DNA from: Flavobacterium sp. CYK-55
Lineage (GTDB): Bacteria > Bacteroidota > Bacteroidia > Flavobacteriales > Flavobacteriaceae
NCBI RefSeq assembly: GCF_018413465.1
Contig: NZ_JAHCDK010000006.1
Coordinates: 101,501 to 165,500 of the forward strand
Direction: 5' to 3'
DNA length: 64,000 nucleotides
The position numbers and the translations under genes are program-made. Shown in pieces: positions 17,295 to 26,240 of this stretch (position 1 is the stretch's first letter; each line of letters opens with the position of its first letter). The notes beneath the pieces are model-generated. The model ran no database searches, was not told where the DNA came from, and saw only the letters and a program-made list of their open reading frames with translations.

Positions 17295-18524
17295 ATGCGT
17301 TTCAAAAGTTTTTTTTTAATGGCTATTTGGATACTGAGCCAAACCTGTTTATGGGCTCAACCCAACAGCCTAGAAAACCTCTCTAAAAAAGTAACGGCCT
17401 ATAATGATGCTTTGGCTTTTGACAAATCAATTCGGCTGATTACCGATTTTATGACCCAAAAAAACCTCAGCCCGTATGAGAAATACCAAGCTTATCTTTT
17501 AAAATCATACACCCACAAACGTCTTTTTAACTATCCCGAGGCCATGGAAAACTTAAATTTGGCGCTCGAGGAAGGTCTTAAAAGCAACCGCAAAAATGAA
17601 GTACAAAACAACATCTTGGCCGAGAAAGCCTTTGTTTTATTTGATACACACCAATACGATCAGGCTTCAAAATTAATGCAGCAACTAGACAGCGCTCACT
17701 ATCAATATTTGAGTTATGACAGCCAAGTGTTTATCATCATGCAAGAAGGATATTTGCTGATGTTGGACCAAAAATACCCGCAAGCCGAACAAAAACTCAA
17801 TACCGCTTTAAAAATTGCTCAAGAGCATTGCCCCAGAAACTTGCCCAATGTTTACGGCAAAAAGATTGAGCTCTACAACAAAACAAAACGCTATGACTTG
17901 CGCGACCAAGCCTTTGCTCAAGGTTTGGCATTGGCCAGACAATACAACATACTTAAATATGAAATGTATTTGTACGAGGTTATGACCAACCAATACAAAA
18001 ACAACCAAGACTATAAAAATGCGTTTGAAACCCAATTAAAGTATGATTCGATCAGCCATATTTATGATGTAAACAGCAACAACAACAAGGTTAAATTGAT
18101 TGAAAAGCAAATTGCGTTAGAGCGCTATGCGTTAGACCAGAAAATGCAACAACAAAAAACCCTGTATTTGATTGGATTAATTGGGGTATTGGTTATTTTA
18201 TTGATCATCTCGGTACAACTTTTTGTAACCAACCGCGATAAACGAATGTTGGTTGAAAAAGAGAACACCCGTATACACGATGAAATTGAATTGCTCACCA
18301 AAGCCAAAGACGAAAAAGGAAATGCTCATCTCAATTTGGACGATTTTAGCTTAACCCCGCGTCAATACGAAATCACAAAACTCATTCAGCAAGGCAAAAC
18401 CAATAAAGAGATTGCCGCACAATTGTTTATTTCAGAAAACACGGTTAAATATCACCTCAAACAAATCTATGAGATTCTTGATATTGAACACCGCGTTGAG
18501 CTCACCGACCGCAAAAGTTCTTAA
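17295..18524 (+). CDS. TPR-containing, membrane-anchored LuxR-family regulator
   Basis: A 409-residue protein with an N-terminal signal or anchor (MRFKSFFLMAIWILSQTCLWAQ), a helical TPR-like sensor region (about 25-275), one transmembrane helix (LYLIGLIGVLVILLIISVQL, near residue 290), a short coiled coil, and a C-terminal LuxR/GerE helix-turn-helix (about 350-405: LTPRQYEITKLIQQGKTNKE, then FISENTVKYHLKQIYEIL). This layout, with periplasmic TPRs and a cytoplasmic HTH, is common in Bacteroidota. It probably controls itself through the upstream GGGTAGT cluster, and perhaps the downstream redox operon; both are inferences. Confidence 0.8.
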   Translation: MRFKSFFLMAIWILSQTCLWAQPNSLENLSKKVTAYNDALAFDKSIRLITDFMTQKNLSPYEKYQAYLLKSYTHKRLFNYPEAMENLNLALEEGLKSNRKNEVQNNILAEKAFVLFDTHQYDQASKLMQQLDSAHYQYLSYDSQVFIIMQEGYLLMLDQKYPQAEQKLNTALKIAQEHCPRNLPNVYGKKIELYNKTKRYDLRDQAFAQGLALARQYNILKYEMYLYEVMTNQYKNNQDYKNAFETQLKYDSISHIYDVNSNNNKVKLIEKQIALERYALDQKMQQQKTLYLIGLIGVLVILLIISVQLFVTNRDKRMLVEKENTRIHDEIELLTKAKDEKGNAHLNLDDFSLTPRQYEITKLIQQGKTNKEIAAQLFISENTVKYHLKQIYEILDIEHRVELTDRKSS

Positions 18525-18537
18525 CCTAGATTAAGTG

Positions 18538-18565
18538 TTTGAACCCAACTTTGAACCTACCTTTG
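18538..18565 (+). promoter_or_regulatory. promoter of the redox/stress operon with direct repeat
   Basis: TTTG (18538-18541), a 16-nt spacer and TACCTTTG (18558-18565) match the -33/-7 form. TTTGAACC occurs twice, at 18538 and 18551, 13 nt apart and overlapping the promoter, so it may be a repressor or activator site. Confidence 0.55.
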
Positions 18566-18595
18566 TATGGTAATAATTCTTAAATTTATTTTGAT

Positions 18596-19312
18596 ATGAA
18601 CCATACCGTTATACACAAAGCAGATACCCGAGGTCATGCCAATCATGGCTGGCTCAACGCCCACCACACCTTTAGTTTTGCCGGATATTATGACCCCAAC
18701 CGCGTTCAGTTTGGCGTTTTGCGCGTTTTAAACGATGACATCATTGCCCCGGGCATGGGTTTTGGCACGCATCCGCACGACAATATGGAAATCATTACCA
18801 TTCCGCTTGAAGGCGATCTGGCGCACAAAGACAGCATGGGCAATACCGAAGTGATCAAGTTTGGCGATGTACAAGTAATGAGCGCCGGCACTGGAATTCA
18901 ACACTCAGAGTTTAACCCCAACCACGACCAAAGAACCAATTTGTTGCAAATTTGGGTGTTCCCGAAATACAGAAACGTCGAACCGCGCTACGAGCAAATT
19001 ACGTTGAATGTTGCCGACAGACACAATCAGTTTCAGCAAGTGCTTTCGCCCAATGCTGATGATGCGGGTGTTTGGATTCATCAAGACGCTTGGTTTCATA
19101 TGAGTAATATGGATGCCGGAACTACCCTAGAATACACCCGAAAACTAGAAGGCAACGGTTTGTATGTGTTTGTGATCAAAGGCTCGGTTAAAGTCAATGG
19201 AGAACAGCTCGAAAAACGCGATGGCATGGGCCTTACCGATTTTGAAAAAGCAACTTTTGAAGCCACTGCTGATGCCGAAGTATTGCTCATGGAAGTTCCG
19301 ATGCACCAATAA
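18596..19312 (+). CDS. pirin family protein
   Basis: A 238-residue cupin-fold protein of the pirin/YhaK kind. The N-terminal cupin carries the iron-binding histidines: GTHPHDNMEIITIPLEGDL, then GTGIQHSEFN, with RGHANHGWLNAHHTFSFAGY in front. Some pirins are quercetinases and others act as redox-sensing cofactors; which applies here cannot be read. It is the first gene of a tightly spaced six-gene unit ending at 21079 and follows the LuxR-type gene. Confidence 0.9.
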   Translation: MNHTVIHKADTRGHANHGWLNAHHTFSFAGYYDPNRVQFGVLRVLNDDIIAPGMGFGTHPHDNMEIITIPLEGDLAHKDSMGNTEVIKFGDVQVMSAGTGIQHSEFNPNHDQRTNLLQIWVFPKYRNVEPRYEQITLNVADRHNQFQQVLSPNADDAGVWIHQDAWFHMSNMDAGTTLEYTRKLEGNGLYVFVIKGSVKVNGEQLEKRDGMGLTDFEKATFEATADAEVLLMEVPMHQ

Positions 19313-19324
19313 AAATCAGAAAAT

Positions 19325-19609
19325 ATGGAAGCAACAGTAGGCATGCACACCAACGGCCACAAAGGTGATTTTTATATAGAGGCCAACGGCCAACAACAGG
19401 CGCTCATGACCTTTGTGATGGCCGGCGAGCAACAAATGATTATTGACCACACCGAGGTAAACTCCGGCAACAACGGCAAGGGTTACGGTAAAATGATGGT
19501 GATGGCCGCGGTAGACTTTGCCCGCAACAACCACATTAAAATAGTTCCGTTGTGCCCTTTTGCCAAAAGTGTTTTTGATAAAACTGCTGAAATTAGAGAC
19601 GTATTGTAA
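19325..19609 (+). CDS. small GNAT-type N-acetyltransferase (YjdJ/NATD1-like)
   Basis: A 94-residue protein of the minimal GCN5-related acetyltransferase family (N-acetyltransferase YjdJ, eukaryotic NATD1). It shows FYIEANGQQQALMTFVMAG, IIDHTEVNSGNNGKGYGKMM with the acetyl-CoA-binding Gly-rich turn, and the terminal IVPLCPFAKSVFDK with a conserved cysteine. Length is normal for this short family. In enterobacteria yjdJ lies beside yjdI, and a yjdI-like gene is also in this operon. Confidence 0.85.
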   Translation: MEATVGMHTNGHKGDFYIEANGQQQALMTFVMAGEQQMIIDHTEVNSGNNGKGYGKMMVMAAVDFARNNHIKIVPLCPFAKSVFDKTAEIRDVL

Positions 19610-19635
19610 CACAGCTTGCAACCAGCGCTATCAAA

Positions 19636-19683
19636 CTGCGAGGTTTTCAAAATGACCTGCGAGGTTTTTAAAACCTTGTAGGT
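19636..19683. repeat. dispersed palindromic repeat inside the operon
   Basis: A 29-nt near-palindrome at 19655-19683 begins ACCTGCGAGG and ends CCTTGTAGGT, giving a stem of 13 pairs including two wobble pairs around a 3-nt loop. A partial copy (CTGCGAGGTTTTCAAAA) precedes it at 19636. It resembles a short palindrome I recall as frequent between genes of flavobacteria. It sits between the GNAT and OsmC genes, the largest gap in an otherwise compact operon, and could make a stable mRNA hairpin. Confidence 0.6.
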
Positions 19684-19701
19684 CTAAAAAAAATCAGAAA
19701 C

Positions 19702-20112
19702 ATGAACAACTTACTCGAACAAAACCTCACCGCCCACATTGGCCAACAAAAATATCTTTGCACCGTTAATTGGCGCAACGGCCAACTCATCATGGATGAA
19801 CCCGAAAACATAGGCGGTGGTGATTTGGGCCCTGACCCGTACAGCACTTTATTGGCTTCATTGGCCGGATGCACGCTCTCAACCCTGCGCATGTATATTG
19901 ACCGCAAAGGTTGGGACATCCCTGAATTATCGGTTTCACTCAATATGCATCAAGAATCAGCAACTGAACTCATTACGCAAATGGAGCGAATCATCACTTT
20001 TCCTGAAGGACTTGACCATGAAATCAAAGAGCGCTTGCTGGTCATAGCCGGAAAATGTCCGGTATCAAAAATCTTAGAAAATAAAATAGTCATCAACACC
20101 CAAACCCCTTAG
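19702..20112 (+). CDS. OsmC/Ohr-family peroxide-resistance protein
   Basis: A 136-residue OsmC-fold protein. The two conserved cysteines of peroxide-reducing members are in SLAGCTLSTLRMYIDRKGW (near residue 53) and GKCPVSKILEN (near residue 122). This family reduces organic hydroperoxides using a dithiol. It belongs to the OsmC/YhfA branch by length. Its position in an operon with pirin, YjdI and a flavin reductase supports an oxidative or electrophile stress role. Confidence 0.87.
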   Translation: MNNLLEQNLTAHIGQQKYLCTVNWRNGQLIMDEPENIGGGDLGPDPYSTLLASLAGCTLSTLRMYIDRKGWDIPELSVSLNMHQESATELITQMERIITFPEGLDHEIKERLLVIAGKCPVSKILENKIVINTQTP

Positions 20113-20114
20113 TT

Positions 20115-20339
20115 ATGGATCCGAAAGACATCACCAAAGAATACAGCAACGGCCAGGTAACCATTGTCTGGAAATCAGGCTTATGCCAACATGCCGCCGA
20201 GTGCGTGCGCAACAATCCGGAGGTTTTTAAACCCCGTGAAAAGCCTTGGATTAACCCCGAAAACTCAACCACTGATCAAATTGTTGAAACCGTTCAAAAA
20301 TGCCCTTCAGGTGCACTGACTTATTATTTGAATTCATGA
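20115..20339 (+). CDS. divergent 4Fe-4S mono-cluster protein (YjdI-like)
   Basis: A 74-residue protein of the YjdI/Fer4_19 family. Three cysteines are visible, C24 and C30 in SGLCQHAAECVRNNPEVF and C63 in VQKCPSGALTYYL, in the pattern expected for the divergent single-cluster domain. Its electron partner is unknown. It starts two bases after the OsmC stop and overlaps the next gene by four bases (ATGA), so translation is probably coupled. Confidence 0.85.
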   Translation: MDPKDITKEYSNGQVTIVWKSGLCQHAAECVRNNPEVFKPREKPWINPENSTTDQIVETVQKCPSGALTYYLNS

Positions 20340-20548
20340 AACCAACCAAAAAATGGAAGTTCGCACTCATGGTCTGGATGGCCATTTATCCGGCCATTAC
20401 GCTGCTGAGCTTTTTGATCGGCAATCAAATTAAAGACTTACCTCTGGCCTTGCGCACCTTGATTATGACGGGAATTCTAGTTCCGGTTATGGTATATCTG
20501 TTATTGCCCTTGCTCAGAAAAATATTAGGAAACTGGTTAAACACCTAA
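20336..20548 (+). CDS. small two-helix membrane protein
   Basis: A 70-residue protein starting at ATG 20336, which overlaps the preceding stop (ATGA). The in-frame upstream extension from 20300 lies inside the YjdI gene and is not used. Two hydrophobic helices are seen (FALMVWMAIYPAITLLSFLI and LIMTGILVPVMVYLLLPLL) with a basic N-terminus. It resembles short membrane proteins found next to antibiotic-biosynthesis-monooxygenase or YjdI genes, but I assign no function. Confidence 0.7.
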   Translation: MKPTKKWKFALMVWMAIYPAITLLSFLIGNQIKDLPLALRTLIMTGILVPVMVYLLLPLLRKILGNWLNT

Positions 20549-20551
20549 CAA

Positions 20552-21079
20552 ATGAAAAAAATTATAGCCTTGGCGGGCTCATCGAGCCGCAACTCAATCA
20601 ACAAACAATTGGCGGTTTATGCGGCGGGTTTGTTTGAAAACGCACAAGTAGAAGTTTTAGATTTAAATGATTTTGAAATGCCCCTATTTTCGGTTGACCG
20701 AGAAAAAGAAAACGGCATCCACAACTTGGCACATGATTTTTACGCCCAAATAGGCAGCGCTGATTTGATCGTGCTTTCATTGGCCGAACACAACGGCGCA
20801 TACGCAACGGCATTTAAGAACATCTTAGATTGGACTTCGCGCATCAACAACAAAACCTTTCAAGAAAAACCCATGCTGCTTATGGCTACTTCACCGGGAG
20901 CACGCGGTGGTGCTTCGGTTTTGGATATTGCCGCCAAACGCTTTCCGTATCAAGGCGCGCAAGTGTTGGGAACATTCTCTTTACCGAGTTTTTTTGAAAA
21001 CTTTGATGCGGTGCATGGCATCATCAACCCCGAACTCAAAAAGCAATTGATCGATTTGATTCAAAGGATTGATTTCTAA
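20552..21079 (+). CDS. NADPH-dependent FMN reductase family protein
   Basis: A 175-residue flavodoxin-like oxidoreductase. The FMN phosphate loop is AGSSSRNSINKQLA near the N-terminus, and the second flavin-contact segment is SLAEHNGAYATAFKNILDW. TSPGARGGASVLD fits the third. Members reduce FMN, quinones or azo dyes with NAD(P)H; the natural substrate is not evident. It ends the redox operon that starts with pirin, three bases after the small membrane protein. Confidence 0.88.
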   Translation: MKKIIALAGSSSRNSINKQLAVYAAGLFENAQVEVLDLNDFEMPLFSVDREKENGIHNLAHDFYAQIGSADLIVLSLAEHNGAYATAFKNILDWTSRINNKTFQEKPMLLMATSPGARGGASVLDIAAKRFPYQGAQVLGTFSLPSFFENFDAVHGIINPELKKQLIDLIQRIDF

Positions 21080-21121
21080 TTAAAAATGATACTTTTGTGG
21101 TTCATCAAAAGCAGTCATTAA

Positions 21122-22312
21122 ATGAAAAAAATACTCCTCTTGCTTGGTTTTTTTGCCTTGTTTTCTTGTTCGAATGATTCAGGTTCTGACAACCAAACCA
21201 ATCCGCCTGATCCGGAGCCGGACAGATCTACGGTGGTTACTCTTGAGCCTGATTATATGGTGGGCGGAGTAAAACTAAACGGCGAAATTACCCATTTGGG
21301 CGACGGCTATTCGCGGAGGGGGTTTTGTTGGAGTCTTAATTTGAATCCGGTTATTGACGACAACTATATCACTACTGACGGTAGTGGCGAAGGGCCGTTT
21401 TTTGCTACTGTTGACTATTATACTTTGCCTTTAGAAAGCACATTTAACATCAGGGCTTTTGTAGATCCGCTGGGTTCAAACCAAACCGTATACGGCAACA
21501 ACATTACCATTCATACCCCAAAAGTTTATGAACTTACGGTGGCTCCGGTAAAAGACATTGAATCAGAAATAGCTACATTCAGCGGTTCTATTTTAAGCAA
21601 TGACCCTGCTCTTCACAGTACCATTGCACACAAAGGGTTTTGCATCAGTACCTCGGCTACGCCTACGCTTGACAATTCAATTCTTTGGGAAAGCCCAAAT
21701 ACCACTTTAGGTAATTTTCAGTTTTCGGTCAATAACCTATCGAGGAACACCACTTATTATGTGCGTTCGTTTGGTTATAATACAACTACAAATGTATACT
21801 ACAGCACCGATGTGGTTACCTTTAAAACAAGCGGTTATATTGGTGTTTCAGGAGGTTATGTGCTGTATGACAAAGGAAGCTACAGCAACGGATGGAGGTA
21901 TTTAGAAATAGCACCCAATGATGCCACCTACAATGGTTCAAATTTGATGAAATGGGGTTGCCCAACCATCTCAATCATGCAAACCTCAACCGAAGTAGGT
22001 ACCGGTCTTGAAAACACCAACAGAATTATTCAATATTGCAGTGATGCAAATTGCGCTGCCAGAGTTTGCAGCAACTATTCTATCAATGGAGTGGACGATT
22101 GGTTTTTGCCCTCAAAAGGAGAATTATACCTGATGATGTCAAGCTTAAACGGATTGGTTAATTTTGGAGACAACATCAACCAAACCCATTGGAGTTCATC
22201 TGAATACGATGCCGGTACCGCCCATTTGGTGAATACCTATTATAATTTCGGGCCGGCCTTTGGTATCTCTAAAAATTTAGGCAACTTAGTAAGACCTATG
22301 AGACGATTTTAA
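21122..22312 (+). CDS. lipoprotein with repeated beta domains and a C-terminal DUF1566-like domain
   Basis: A 396-residue predicted lipoprotein: MKKILLLLGFFALFSCSND carries the lipobox cysteine at residue 16. An Asp/Pro/Asn-rich linker follows, then two similar segments of about 90 residues (SRRGFCWSLNLNPVID and AHKGFCISTSATPTLD). The C-terminal 150 residues (GGYVLYDKGSYSNGWRYLEI, DDWFLPSKGELYLMM, THWSSSEYD) have the look of the DUF1566/Lcl domain of surface proteins. It probably sits on the outer membrane. Specific function is unknown. Confidence 0.75.
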   Translation: MKKILLLLGFFALFSCSNDSGSDNQTNPPDPEPDRSTVVTLEPDYMVGGVKLNGEITHLGDGYSRRGFCWSLNLNPVIDDNYITTDGSGEGPFFATVDYYTLPLESTFNIRAFVDPLGSNQTVYGNNITIHTPKVYELTVAPVKDIESEIATFSGSILSNDPALHSTIAHKGFCISTSATPTLDNSILWESPNTTLGNFQFSVNNLSRNTTYYVRSFGYNTTTNVYYSTDVVTFKTSGYIGVSGGYVLYDKGSYSNGWRYLEIAPNDATYNGSNLMKWGCPTISIMQTSTEVGTGLENTNRIIQYCSDANCAARVCSNYSINGVDDWFLPSKGELYLMMSSLNGLVNFGDNINQTHWSSSEYDAGTAHLVNTYYNFGPAFGISKNLGNLVRPMRRF

Positions 22313-22611
22313 AACGCATGGGGCTGTGGTTGTTTGATAAAACCCGGTGGCCACTCATGGGATGAGCCATCTTGAACGCCAAAATGCCATTGACCCAGGG
22401 GACTTGTATCAAATGGATTCTAGAGTATCTGGATCAAAGCCAATTTGTTTTTAAAACTCAAGACTTAAGCTCAAGCGTTTGCCCTGATTTTTTAGCTCAA
22501 AATTCTGCCTAATTCCCTGAAAACAAACGGGTAATATTTTTAAGTTATCACCCCAGAAGAATCATATTTTATTACTACTTTCGCTTGATTTTGTTCAAAA
22601 AAAGACGCACA
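22313..22611. other. 299-base intergenic stretch
   Basis: No convincing gene. A small perfect hairpin, CTCAT-GGG-ATGAG, lies at 22354-22366. TACTTTCG at 22576-22583 is one base from a -7 element and lies 29 nt before the next start codon. Confidence 0.4.
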
Positions 22612-25600
22612 ATGCAAAAATATATACTAGGGGCTTTATGCTTGTTTTTTTATCAATCAATACACGCTCAAGGTTACGAGCCTCGGGTTGTGATTGATGA
22701 TTCCTTTGGGATGACTCGGCCCAATGAAACGCAAATTGCCGATGTTGACCATGATGGCTTTTTGGATATCATTGCGGCCGGAAATGACAAAATAGCTTGG
22801 TTCAAAAGCAGCAACGGAACCGGCAATTATACCCGAGGCAAAATAGTAAACGACAATTTTTCAAGTTATACTGATTTGGCCACCGGCGATATTGACAATG
22901 ACGGCGATATAGACATAGCGTTTTCTTGCTGGGGCAACAACATCCAAAACTTTTATTGGTGTAAAAACACTGACGGACAAGGCAACTTTGGAACGCCGAC
23001 TTTATTGGTTTCAGGCGGATTGTTTTCAAACAATAAAATACAAATTGTTGATGTAGATGCCGATAATGATTTGGACATTATGATTTCAAGCATAACTTAT
23101 TTGTCTTTTTTTGAAAACACCACCGGCACCGGTACCTTTACAGAGCGATTGATTGCGGGCTCGCACACAAGCTCAGCCACGAGCGTGTCAAAATTTGTAG
23201 CCCGAAACGTTGATAGTGAACCCCGAGCCGAAATCATTACGGTGGTGAACGGCGTTTTGAATTGTTATAAAATTAATCCGAACTATACTGTTAGCTTGGT
23301 TGATTCTATTACCTCAAATGCTTTTTCAGACACTTATGAAGTGGTTGACCTCAACAATGACGGTTTTCAGGATATTGTAACTTCCTATTCAAACGGGAAT
23401 ACCAAAAAACTACAATGGTTTAAAAACTTGACCGGCGCGGGTGTTTTCGGGACGGCACAAAACATGGTCAACATGCCGTCAAACGCCTCAACCAACGGCA
23501 ACGGCAACGACGAGAAAAGGGTCATTGCCCTTGCTGATTTAGACAACGACAACAAGCCCGACATTGTGCACATTGATTCAAATATTGCCAGTGCCCATTG
23601 GTACAAGAATATGGGCAACGGGGTTTTTAGCATGCAGCAATTGTTGATCACTACCCAACAAAACATACGCGATGTAAAAATCATTGATGCCAACCAAGAC
23701 GGATTTAACGATATCTTGTTAACGGTGCGCGGCGAGGACAAAATTGTGTGGTATAAAAACACCAACGGAGCCGGAACTTTCGGCACTGAAAACCCCATTA
23801 CCTACATTTGTTATGTGCCCAACAGTGTTGATTATGGCGATATTGATCACGATGGTGATTATGACCTGGTTTCGTCATCAGGCTCTGACGGCAAATTGGC
23901 CTGGTATAAAAACACCGACGGCCTGGGTGGTTTTTCAGAGCCACAGCAGGTAATTGTTCGCAATTTGGCCTCGGCCGGCAATGCACAATTGGGCGATATC
24001 GACAACGATGGCGATTTGGATGTTGTGGCCACTTCTTGGTATCAGAATTCAGGTAACTTCAGCACGATTGTTTGGTATAAAAACAGCGATGGACAAGGTA
24101 CTTTTAACAACCCACAAGTGGTGGTTTCAAATACTGAGCAAATCCTCAAAATAAAATTAACCGATATTGACCAAGACCAAGACTTGGACATTGTTTGTGG
24201 TTCATACAACAACATACTCACCTTGTATAAAAACAACGGAAACGGAACCTTTGCCGCTCCGGTGGTTTTTTCAACCCTAACCAACAATATGTATTTGCTG
24301 GATTTGGTGGTTGCAGACTTGGATAATGACAACGACTCAGATGTATTGGTGAGTTTTAACAACAACGAAATTGCTTGGTACGAAAACACCGATGGTTTAG
24401 GGAATCTCACCACCAAGCGTGTAATTGTACCGTCGATGTTTTACCCGATGAGTCTTTTTGCCGCCGATATTGATGGCGATAATTTAAAAGAGGTGATTTT
24501 TTGCAACCGCAACCAGAATAAAATAGGATATTTTAAAAACTTGGGCTCGGGTAACTTTGCAGCGCTTACCTTGATAACGGTTAGCGGATTGTTTCATCCG
24601 GCCATTTGTATGGCACAAGACCTAGACCAAGATGGTGATCAAGACCTGATTTTTGACAATGAAACCGGCTCTAAATTATTTTATCTGCTCAATGATGGTT
24701 TGGGTAATTTTTCTGCACCGGTAGATATTTATACTTCGAGCTACAATACTTCGTACAATCAGAATATCCGCAGTTTAAAATCGGTTGATTTGAATGCCGA
24801 TGGAAAATTAGATATGATTTTGGCAGACATCAACGAAAATAAAATTGTTTGGCTCAAAAACCTGGGGCCCCTTGAGAATAGAATAGTCGGAAATATAAAA
24901 ATAGACGCCAACAACAACGGCTGTGATGCACAAGACAATCCTGTGCCGAATGCTTTGGTTACCACCCAAAGTGGCGCTGTAACCTTTTCAACTTTTTCAG
25001 ATGCTCAGGGCAATTATGAATTATCGGCCGGTGTAGGTCAATGTGTAACCTCGGTGGTTTCACCTGAAGCGAATTACACAGCGAATCCCGACTCGTACAC
25101 GACTGACTTTACTTTAAACAACCAAACTGAAAATGCCAATTTTTGCCTGCAACCCACTGCCCTTTTCAATGATCTAAGGGTTATTGTTTATCCGATAACC
25201 AATGCCAGAGCAGGTTTTGTGAGCAAATACAAAATTGTCATCAAAAATGTGGGAACTGCGGTTGTGTCGGGCGATGTAACCTTTAGCTATAACTTTTCAA
25301 AATTTGATTACATCAGCTCATCAACAAGCGTAACAACACAAACCAACAACAGCCTAACCTATACATTGGCCAATTTACCGGCTTTTGCATCACAAGAAAT
25401 TGAGGTTTGGTTTCAGGTAAAAACGATTCCGAGTGTTAGCATCGGTGAAAGTGTTGTGTTTACCTGTACTATTGACGATGTAGCTGATGTGCAGCCAAAC
25501 GACAATCAATTTGTATTGCACCAAACCATTTTGAATGCTTATGACCCCAATGATATTCGCGTGCTTGAAGGTAGCCAAGTATTGATTGACCATGCCGATG

Positions 25601-26208
25601 AGTATTTACACTATATTATTCGTTTTCAAAATACCGGAAACAGTTTTGCCCAAAGGGTCAACATTTTAAATCAGCTTGATGAAAAGCTTGATTGGAATTC
25701 AATACAATTAGAATCGTTTAGCCATGACAATAGGGTTGAAATCAAAGACGGCAACCTAGTGAATTTTATTTTTGATGCGATTTATTTGCCCAATGCCGCT
25801 GATGATTACAACGGTTCGCAAGGCTATATCAGTTATAAGATAAAACCAAAGAGCAATGTTGTGGTTGGCGATGTAATCAACAATCAGGCTTCGATTATTT
25901 TTGATTACAATCCGGCCATCAACACCAATACAGAGCAAACCGAATTTGTGGGCTTGTTGTCAAATGCAGACCACGCAAACCAACTGAATCAGGTTCGTAT
26001 ATCGCCCAATCCTGTGCAAGATTGGTTGATGATCAACGGCCAAGCGTCGTCTTACCAAGTAGCGGTTTATTCGCAAATCGGGCAATTAGTGGCGCAAGGA
26101 GAATATCGCGATAAAATAGATCTAAGCTTTTTAAATACGGGCATATACATCATAAAAATAACCGACAACTACCAAAACACCATTTGCCAAAAGATTATAA
26201 AACTGTAA
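22612..26208 (+). CDS. large FG-GAP/VCBS repeat protein with T9SS type A sorting domain
   Basis: A 1198-residue secreted protein with signal peptide MQKYILGALCLFFYQSIHAQ. About 13 repeats carry a DxDNDGDxD calcium-binding motif and a closing W(Y/F)KNTDGxGxF motif, likely forming one or two beta-propellers (about residues 25-760). A Cna-B-like segment (IKIDANNNGCDAQDNPVPNA) comes next. Then a DUF7619-like region follows (YDPNDIRVLEG, YIIRFQNTGNSFAQRV). The end is a type A T9SS domain (ISPNPVQDWLMINGQ to QKIIKL). The TTG at 22585 is in frame, but ATG 22612 gives a clean signal peptide. Likely a surface or secreted adhesin-like protein. Confidence 0.88.
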   Translation: MQKYILGALCLFFYQSIHAQGYEPRVVIDDSFGMTRPNETQIADVDHDGFLDIIAAGNDKIAWFKSSNGTGNYTRGKIVNDNFSSYTDLATGDIDNDGDIDIAFSCWGNNIQNFYWCKNTDGQGNFGTPTLLVSGGLFSNNKIQIVDVDADNDLDIMISSITYLSFFENTTGTGTFTERLIAGSHTSSATSVSKFVARNVDSEPRAEIITVVNGVLNCYKINPNYTVSLVDSITSNAFSDTYEVVDLNNDGFQDIVTSYSNGNTKKLQWFKNLTGAGVFGTAQNMVNMPSNASTNGNGNDEKRVIALADLDNDNKPDIVHIDSNIASAHWYKNMGNGVFSMQQLLITTQQNIRDVKIIDANQDGFNDILLTVRGEDKIVWYKNTNGAGTFGTENPITYICYVPNSVDYGDIDHDGDYDLVSSSGSDGKLAWYKNTDGLGGFSEPQQVIVRNLASAGNAQLGDIDNDGDLDVVATSWYQNSGNFSTIVWYKNSDGQGTFNNPQVVVSNTEQILKIKLTDIDQDQDLDIVCGSYNNILTLYKNNGNGTFAAPVVFSTLTNNMYLLDLVVADLDNDNDSDVLVSFNNNEIAWYENTDGLGNLTTKRVIVPSMFYPMSLFAADIDGDNLKEVIFCNRNQNKIGYFKNLGSGNFAALTLITVSGLFHPAICMAQDLDQDGDQDLIFDNETGSKLFYLLNDGLGNFSAPVDIYTSSYNTSYNQNIRSLKSVDLNADGKLDMILADINENKIVWLKNLGPLENRIVGNIKIDANNNGCDAQDNPVPNALVTTQSGAVTFSTFSDAQGNYELSAGVGQCVTSVVSPEANYTANPDSYTTDFTLNNQTENANFCLQPTALFNDLRVIVYPITNARAGFVSKYKIVIKNVGTAVVSGDVTFSYNFSKFDYISSSTSVTTQTNNSLTYTLANLPAFASQEIEVWFQVKTIPSVSIGESVVFTCTIDDVADVQPNDNQFVLHQTILNAYDPNDIRVLEGSQVLIDHADEYLHYIIRFQNTGNSFAQRVNILNQLDEKLDWNSIQLESFSHDNRVEIKDGNLVNFIFDAIYLPNAADDYNGSQGYISYKIKPKSNVVVGDVINNQASIIFDYNPAINTNTEQTEFVGLLSNADHANQLNQVRISPNPVQDWLMINGQASSYQVAVYSQIGQLVAQGEYRDKIDLSFLNTGIYIIKITDNYQNTICQKIIKL

Positions 26209-26240
26209 CCAAATAATTGACAACTATTATAAAGCGCACT

